Shown: one piece after another, positions 58,348 to 64,000 of the stretch
How the letters are laid out: each line of letters opens with the position of its first letter
Numbering within the stretch: the first letter of the stretch is position 1
Source of the DNA: Haberlea rhodopensis
Lineage: Eukaryota > Streptophyta > Magnoliopsida > Lamiales > Gesneriaceae
Length of the DNA: 64,000 bases
Assembly: GCA_907163345.1 (NCBI GenBank)
Contig: CAJQUN010000404.1
Coordinates: 1-64,000, forward strand
Reading direction: 5' to 3'
The notes under the pieces: model-generated
Told to the model about the DNA's origin: nothing
The model's input: the letters and a program-made list of their open reading frames with translations, nothing else
The model's database searches: none
Program-made: the position numbers and the translations under genes

Positions 58348-59558
58348 TGTTAGGATCGGTCCGGAGTGTTTAGAGGGGGGGGGGAGGTGAATGAACACTC
58401 CTTCTAAAATTTAATCCCTTGTGATTTCTTTCGGATTAGTGAAAGAAATATGTTTCTTAATTAACTCTTTTATAGAACAGACCACTGAATGTATAAGTGC
58501 GGAACGGTCTGATCTTATATTTGTAAGAGCAGCTCGATGGCTTGAATGAAAGAACAAGTGCAGAAAGATAAGAACACAGAAAATGTTTCTGGAAGTTCGA
58601 AGGTGGTGTAATCCTTCTACGTCTCCCCTTCTTCCAATTAAGAAAGGTTTATACTAGAAGACTTTGATTTATACAATCCTGTTGTACAAACCCGATTCAG
58701 GCTGGATTTACCCCACTACCAGTCTGAAACTCCTAGTCACTCGATCTGTTCAGACACTCTCTGTCTGACAGTTACAATTTGTTTCTCACTTCTGTTTTTC
58801 AATACAGACTACACAAGATGCGCACAGTGATCCTAAAAATGATCAAATATTACAAATTAATCGTGCTTAAGAATAATTTCAGCTTGAGAGCTTCTGAGCT
58901 TGTAAGCTTGTGCTTATTTGCTTTCTTGTGCGTTTTTCGATTAAACAGTCTCTTGTGTCCTTGTATGTCTGTGTGTGTCCTTTTTTCTATATTGTTGTTG
59001 CATCCTTTTATATTTGCATGTACCAACGACATTATTTCCCTTAATGTGCAACTCTTGACTCTGCTTATTCTCTGAGTAAGCTACAGTCTTCTTCTTCAGG
59101 ATACTTGCCGTTCTGGTTCATGCTTTCGGCGACTGTCATGTAAGCTCTTCTTTGTCTACTTACCTTTTATGGTAATCTTCAGTCTTTGGTCCTTTGTAGC
59201 ATTAATTACGACATTAAATGCTACAATAAATAACCGTTAATGATTCGGACTGAAGAGCCAAACTTTATACATCATTGACTGCTCTGATCTGATAAAGATT
59301 GAGATCGATCTGAAGCTTCGATCTAGTCAGTCTGATATCCATCGATCCGGTCTGATATGTGATATGTCTTATCAGCTTGTTCTGTTTTGAGCTATCGATC
59401 TGGTCAGTCTGATTACCCTCGATCCGGTCTGATATGCTTTGTCATCTTATCAGCTTGATCTGTTTTGGGCGATCGATCTGGTCAGTCTGATTTCTCTCGA
59501 TCCGGTCTGATATGTTTTGTCATCTTTAAAATCTCATCGATAAGGTTCGGAACTAACA
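58348..59558 (-). mobile_element. 3' LTR of a Sirevirus (copia) element
   Basis: The LTR runs from tgttaggatcggtccgg to cggaactaaca (1211 bp) and is followed by a minus-strand PPT (ATCATCAAAAAGGGGGAATTT). The combination of an envelope-like frame, the PPT preceded by TTTTGTCATCATCAAAAAGG, and the start of the LTR is typical of the SIRE/Maximus group. It contains a G run (58375-58384) and three 78-bp repeats (59316-59525). The element continues past the window end. Confidence 0.88.
59316..59525. repeat. Three 78-bp repeats with paired TCGATC motifs in the Sirevirus LTR
   Basis: Units start at about 59316, 59393 and 59471. Each has a tcgatctggtcagtctg block and a tcgatccggtctgatatg block. The TCGATC starts are 59318/59342, 59395/59419 and 59473/59497, a spacing of exactly 24 bp in all three. 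Confidence 0.88.
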
Positions 59559-59580
59559 AAATTCCCCCTTTTTGATGATG
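59559..59580 (-). other. Polypurine tract of the Sirevirus
   Basis: On the minus strand TCATCAAAAAGGGGGAATTT abuts the LTR start TGTTAGTTCC. Confidence 0.85.
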
Positions 59581-59819
59581 ACAAAACCTAGCTTCCAAGT
59601 CTTTTAAACCAGTCTGATAAGAGCTCTGAAGCGTATACTTTCGGATCGATTACTTCTTTTTGTTCAAAATAAATGAACATAATTAAGTTGGATCGATTAA
59701 GTCTTTTATTAATAAGCATTTTAGTTTAGTTCAAAATAAATGAACAAGGACTTAACAAAGAAAGATTTTCTTTATTGATCAACAGTCTTGCATACAGACA
59801 GTCTGAATATATAAACAAT

Positions 59820-62276
59820 CTATTTTCTTGAAGACTGAGACTGATGCGGCTTGAAGTCTTTTTTCTTTTCCCCCTTTTTGTCAGCAGCAATCTCTTGGAG
59901 AAAATCTACAACTTGTGCTAGCTGAGCGTTGATAGCGTCAAGACGAGTATCTTGAGCGCGAAGGGAGTTGGCGACGGATGCTCTGACTTCAGTGGCCAGC
60001 TCGATCTGCTCTTTTCTCAGGCTGTTCTTATAAGTGGCTTGCTGAGAGAACAAATCATTCAGTCCTCGTTGAAGGCTGCCGATACTGGCTGTCATCTTCT
60101 CTTTGAATGAATCAAAGTCCAAAGCTGTAAGCCTCTGACCTTGATGAACTTCTAGAACACGTTGAGAGAGTGACATGCAGTTGTCAGATAGGTGCTCAAG
60201 AGTCCTTGCCAGAAATGGAGGTGCATCAGATTGTCGGCCTGGAGAGTGATCTGATGACGACAAAGCATGATCATCTTCTTCAGCAATTGGCACAAGTGAA
60301 GATACAGCAGCTTGGTGACTTTCGGACCGGATCAAGGTGACCAGATCCGAAGAAAATTCTTGTAGGAAAGCCATATCTTCATCGGATTGGACTGGAGGAG
60401 TGTTGGGTCTGGAAGGCTCCTCAAGTTGTAGAGCTGCAACAACAGTGGATACCACCAGATCCGGATCGACGAACTCTGGTGCGCCAACTGTTGCAAGTTC
60501 TGCGGTTGGACTGATGTGAACGTGGGAGGCTGACGATCCCAATGGAATAGATGTTGTTGGAGAATCCAACAAAACATTCAGTGGTTCATCTTCTGTAGCA
60601 GACGGAGCATTAGGCAATGGCTGTTCTGCTGTCTGATCTGCTACTATGTCTGCAGTCTGATCTGCTTCGCGATCTGCAGTCTGTTCTGCTGCACGATCGG
60701 CAATCTGTTCTGCTGCTCCAGAGGGAAGAACCTCAATGAAATGTTCTGCCAGAGTCTTGCTGGCAGAGGGATGATCCGGGCTGGTGGCTGGAGTGGATAC
60801 GCTGATTTTCTGTCGTTGAAATCGGACAGCTAACTGGAGAGCATGAATATCCATCTCTAATTGCGCAACAGCCCCATCATCTCTGGCAGTTTGAACATTC
60901 GGATCAAAGTTCGCTTTCTTAGCAGTTAAGAGCAGAGTCGACAGTCTGAATCTTTGATTGGCCTTGAATAGCTCTTTTCGCTGCACAGCAATCCGAACAT
61001 CATCGGTCTCTGTCCCCTTCAGAACTTCTTCTTCCATTTTCTGAAGGCGTTTGAGTTTGCCGAAGAACATCTCAATGTGGTTGATCGTTCTGTATTCGAC
61101 GTACTCATCAAAAAACACAATGAGCTCCTTCACTTTCTCTTCAACTTCCTCCATAGCAATATCAATTGCTGTCTGTGCTGCAGATTTGGGCTTAGAGGAA
61201 AGTGGTTTGGAGAGAATGGTTTTGCCCTTGCCGGTGGGGGGAGGGGACTTGATCCCGGATTGGGTATAGTCTCCCAACTCAGTGATAACAATCCCTTTCA
61301 CCACGGGAATGGCAGAGGGGACTCGGATGGTTACATTGGGGGCAGTGGTTGAGGTGGTTGAGATTTGGGTTGTAGGTTGGGGTGCAGGGGTGGCTTTTGT
61401 TGGAGGCAATATGGGTAAGGCTTTTGGTTTGGTAATCTGGGTTCTTGGCTTCTTGGGAGCAGACTGAGTTTCTTCAGAGTCAGTCTGGATGGTTAACTTT
61501 TGCTTGACTCGTGGTTTGCGAGCAGCAACCTGGGCTTCTCCCTCCTCAATCTTGACAGCCACCAGATCGGTGGGAGTAGGTGGAGCACTCTTGGACTTCA
61601 GCAGTGCTAGTCCTTTGGAGTTGAGAATCTTGAAGGGACTCAGAGCAGACTGCTTCCCCAGCTCAATGTCCAAAGTTTCTAGGAGCTTGCTGAGAGGAAC
61701 AGCAAAGCAGACGGCCTGTTTGGAGGCGATCACTATTTCCATCAGAACTCCAAAAAGAATCACGGACCAGTTCATCTTCTGTCCGGAAACAATAGCAGCC
61801 ATGGCCCTGAACTTCTCGGCAGTGACGGCGTCAAAACTCCCAGCTTTGCCCAATAATGGCTTGCCCACAATTTCGCATAGCACCTGGAAATGAAATAGCA
61901 TTTCCTTCTTTTTGAATGAGGGCTGCAGGCGATGGCCAAAAATAGAAATCTTCCCCTGAAGAGCTGTGAGAGAGGCTTGAGGAATCTGCCCAAACTCAGT
62001 CAGTCCGGAGTTGGGTAGACCAAAGGTCTTGGCCAGCGTCATCGGCGAGATTTCAAAAGTTTTGCCCTTGACATATGTGGAGATGAATGACTTCTGGGAT
62101 TCGGCATTTGCAAACAGTTCACGAATCTCCGACTCGTAAACCACTGTGCCACACTCCAAAAAGTTTCTCAATCCAGACGATTCCAAAGCTCGGAAAATGG
62201 AAACCATCTCTGAATCTTCAGCCCTGTAAATGTCATTGAACTCAACGGAGAGAGAGTTGTGAGTGATGGTAGCCAT
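59820..62276 (-). CDS. Sirevirus envelope-like protein, uninterrupted 818-codon frame
   Basis: This lies downstream of pol and upstream of the PPT, where Sirevirus elements of the SIRE/Maximus group carry the gene called envelope-like. The role of that gene is not established. The ATG at 62276 starts MATITHNSLS. Residues 1-200 form a conserved-looking globular region with a hydrophobic stretch at 170-194 (WSVILFGVLMEIVIA), which could be a membrane segment but is broken by charged residues. A Lys/Pro/Thr-rich basic region spans 245-350. An Ala-Asp-Gln octapeptide repeat (AEQTADR type) sits near 530-560. Acidic and Ser-rich regions follow. A C-terminal coiled-coil-like part covers about 690-800, and the tail is Lys-rich. 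No signal peptide is evident at the N-terminus. The frame is intact over its full length although pol of the same element carries stops and a frameshift. Confidence 0.85.
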   Translation of the reverse strand: MATITHNSLSVEFNDIYRAEDSEMVSIFRALESSGLRNFLECGTVVYESEIRELFANAESQKSFISTYVKGKTFEISPMTLAKTFGLPNSGLTEFGQIPQASLTALQGKISIFGHRLQPSFKKKEMLFHFQVLCEIVGKPLLGKAGSFDAVTAEKFRAMAAIVSGQKMNWSVILFGVLMEIVIASKQAVCFAVPLSKLLETLDIELGKQSALSPFKILNSKGLALLKSKSAPPTPTDLVAVKIEEGEAQVAARKPRVKQKLTIQTDSEETQSAPKKPRTQITKPKALPILPPTKATPAPQPTTQISTTSTTAPNVTIRVPSAIPVVKGIVITELGDYTQSGIKSPPPTGKGKTILSKPLSSKPKSAAQTAIDIAMEEVEEKVKELIVFFDEYVEYRTINHIEMFFGKLKRLQKMEEEVLKGTETDDVRIAVQRKELFKANQRFRLSTLLLTAKKANFDPNVQTARDDGAVAQLEMDIHALQLAVRFQRQKISVSTPATSPDHPSASKTLAEHFIEVLPSGAAEQIADRAAEQTADREADQTADIVADQTAEQPLPNAPSATEDEPLNVLLDSPTTSIPLGSSASHVHISPTAELATVGAPEFVDPDLVVSTVVAALQLEEPSRPNTPPVQSDEDMAFLQEFSSDLVTLIRSESHQAAVSSLVPIAEEDDHALSSSDHSPGRQSDAPPFLARTLEHLSDNCMSLSQRVLEVHQGQRLTALDFDSFKEKMTASIGSLQRGLNDLFSQQATYKNSLRKEQIELATEVRASVANSLRAQDTRLDAINAQLAQVVDFLQEIAADKKGEKKKDFKPHQSQSSRK
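60624..60716 (-). repeat. 24-bp in-frame repeat in the envelope-like gene
   Basis: Four units of 24 bp (gcagtctgatctgct-type on the plus strand) encode an octapeptide A-(E/D)-Q-(I/T)-A-D-(R/I)-x. The repeat is in frame, so copy-number changes would not break the protein. Confidence 0.75.
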
Positions 62277-62688
62277 TGTAATAAAATGGAAAAAAGTATA
62301 CGAAAAGTTTTGAGGGAAGATGAGAGAGTTAGAGAGCAGACAGGCGGTAAATGGTAAAAAGTGAATGAAAATGAAATGTTCAGCCCGCTAAATAAGAGAG
62401 AGAAGACACGTGTCTTTATCTCGAAGAATGATAAATAAATAATTCAAAATAAACGGTCAGGATAAAAGAAAGATAAGGCGGTTAAAATGCAATCAGTCCG
62501 GGCTATTTTTTTTTGTTTTAAATAAATACAAAATAAAAGATTTATTGTCCAGACAGATCATAGGATAACATCAGATTGACATAGATCGATCTGAATGTTC
62601 GGACCGGTCTGTGTCTTTCTAAACATTGTATTATCGATCTGTGCCAACAAAATTCTTTAAGCGCGAGAAGAAGAGAACATCTAAACTA
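62277..62688 (-). other. Spacer between Sirevirus pol and envelope-like gene
   Basis: About 410 bp without a frame. It contains atagatcgatctgaatg and ggaccggtctg segments (62580-62660) reminiscent of the repeats in the LTR. Pol and the envelope-like gene are in different frames, so the latter is not made by simple read-through in this copy. Confidence 0.6.
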
Positions 62689-64000
62689 TCAAGATAAGTC
62701 AATTAATCCAAGAATTTGACGGAAATAATTAAACTTAGCTCCAGGGAGTGGTTTGGTGAAGATGTTTGCTGCTTGCTGTTCTGTTGAGATATGCTCGATC
62801 CGAATCTCCTTTTTGCCAACATGATCTCGAATAAAATGATGTCTTATATCAATATGCTTTGTTCGAGAGTGCAGAACTGGATTATATGTTATAGCGATTG
62901 CACTTGTGTTGTCGCAAAATATCGGAGAGTCAACAGCTTGGATGCCATAGTCTTTGAGCTGGTGTTGAATCCAGAGCATTTGAGCGCAACAGCTTCCAGC
63001 GGCAAGATATTCTGCTTCAGCTGTAGATGTGGCAATTGATGTTTGCTTCTTACTGAACCAAGAGATCAATCTTTCACCTAGAAATTGACATGTTCCACTG
63101 GTGCTTTTACGATCAATCTTACAACCAGCGTAGTCTGCGTTTGAATATCCGATCAAGCTGAAGTTAGAATCTTTGGAGTACCAAGGACCAATGTTCTGAG
63201 ATCCTTTCAAGTATTTCAAAATACGCTTAGCAGCAATAAAATGTGATTGCTTTGGTTATGACTGAAATCTGGCGCACATACAGACTGAGAACATAATATC
63301 AGGCCGGCTTGCTGTAAGATATAAGAGCGATCCGATTAGTCCTCTATACATAGATACTTCGACTTCCGTTCCCCCTTTGTCTTTGTCTAACTTGATTGTA
63401 GGACTCATTGGAGTGGATGCAGTTGAGCATCTTTCCATTCCGAATCTCTTAAGCAGCTCTTTGGTATACTTGGTTTGGTTGATGAAAATTCCATTGCTGA
63501 GCTGTTTGACTTGGAGACCCGAAAAGAATGAGAGTTCTCCCATCATGCTCATCTCAAACTGTCCCTGCATCAACTTGGAAAATTTCTCGCATAATTTGGG
63601 GTTAGTTGACCCAAAGATTATATCATCAACATAAATCTGAACCAACAGGGTATGTTCCCCCTTAATAAATTTAAAGAGAGTTTTATCTACTGAGTCGATC
63701 TGAAAGTCATGGTTCAGCAGAAATTGAGATAAAGTGTCATACTAGGCCCTTGGTGCTTGTTTCAGACCATATACTGCTTTATTCAGTAGATACACATGAT
63801 TGGGAATGAGTGGTTCTGAAATCCAGGAGGTTGCTCAATGTAAACTTCCTCCTGAAGCTTACCATTAAGAAAGGCGCTCTTGACGTCCATCTGATATACC
63901 TTAAAGTCTGTAAAGGCAGCATATGCAAGAAAGATTTTGATTGCTTCAAGTCTGGCGACTGGTGCAAAGGATTCATCGAAGTCAATCCTTCTTCTTGTCG
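62689..64000 (-). pseudogene. Sirevirus reverse transcriptase and RNase H (3' part of pol), damaged
   Basis: From the window edge the minus strand reads the RT palm (FAPVARLEAIKIFLAYAA, then VYQMDVKSAFLNG, with the first catalytic Asp in MDV) and the YVDD box (YVDDIIFGST, near 63630). After the TASRPDIMF block, RNase H follows (LIGYSNADYAGC, STAEAEYLAA, FCDNTSAIAI, TKHIDIRHHF, NIFTKPL) to the stop at 62689. Damage includes a frameshift near 63825, a TAG in place of the conserved Trp (APRAW) near 63747, and a TAA at 63256-63258. The reading is otherwise continuous, so the damage is recent. The 5' part of the element lies outside the window. Confidence 0.92.

Noticed and set aside
61051..61893. 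Plus-strand frames of 61-134 codons
   Set aside because: Antisense shadows of the envelope-like gene.

Overview
This is a stretch of nuclear DNA from a plant, almost certainly a eudicot, taken from a retrotransposon-rich intergenic or heterochromatic region. It is AT-rich and I find no host protein gene, tRNA or rRNA gene. Nearly everything can be assigned to LTR retrotransposons nested inside one another: Ty1/copia (an Angela/Tork-type family, a second family with ~0.4 kb LTRs, and a Sirevirus), Ty3/gypsy (several families with 2-3 kb LTRs primed by initiator-Met tRNA, and one Athila/Tat-type family primed by tRNA-Asp), solo LTRs, and family-specific minisatellites. The plant call rests on the envelope-like Sirevirus ORF, the Athila-type gag, the Angela-type LTR ends and the PBS types. 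I cannot name the species.

Layout. 1-1945 and 14264-14703 are two tandem copies of a ~1.2 kb host repeat rich in a palindromic GACGCCAACT motif. The second copy is split by a copia relic (element G, 1951-13719, minus strand). G itself holds a gypsy solo LTR (I, 4925-9318), which holds an Angela-type solo LTR (A, 7514-9004). 13859-14258 is a separate solo LTR of G at the same target. 14776-14879 and 51975-52363 are the two halves of one 44-bp minisatellite, pushed apart by a ~37 kb nest. That nest contains gypsy 3' LTR F (14880-17242), gypsy element H (17774-26332), an LTR tail M (26333-26579), gypsy element B (26580-30086 plus 37079-37086), the Athila-like gag-pro element D inside B's LTR (30087-37073), Angela-type copia C (37087-41987 plus 51600-51974), and gypsy E inside C's LTR (41988-51594). 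On the right are gypsy LTR J (52372-53765 plus 55867-56396), solo LTR K inside J (53766-55861), a second Angela-type element L (56397-58347), and a Sirevirus (58348 to the window end) that inserted into L's RNase H.

The coding parts are retroelement proteins: gag-protease of D, gag/protease/integrase of C, gag of B, RNase H of L, RT/RNase H of the Sirevirus, and its uninterrupted 818-codon envelope-like ORF. Most others carry a few stops or frameshifts. E has almost identical LTRs around a heavily decayed core, and D has gag-protease but no pol, so both look like non-autonomous elements.

The most unusual signal is an architecture shared by the LTRs of I, F, B, D, J and K: arrays of paired 10-14 bp palindromes built on a GATCGATC core, the two members of each pair starting 20-22 bp apart in all 16 pairs I could measure. 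The outer bases differ between families but stay self-complementary, so every pair can fold into a short-loop hairpin. D belongs to a different lineage from the others, and the Sirevirus LTR holds a looser version. I know of no described function.
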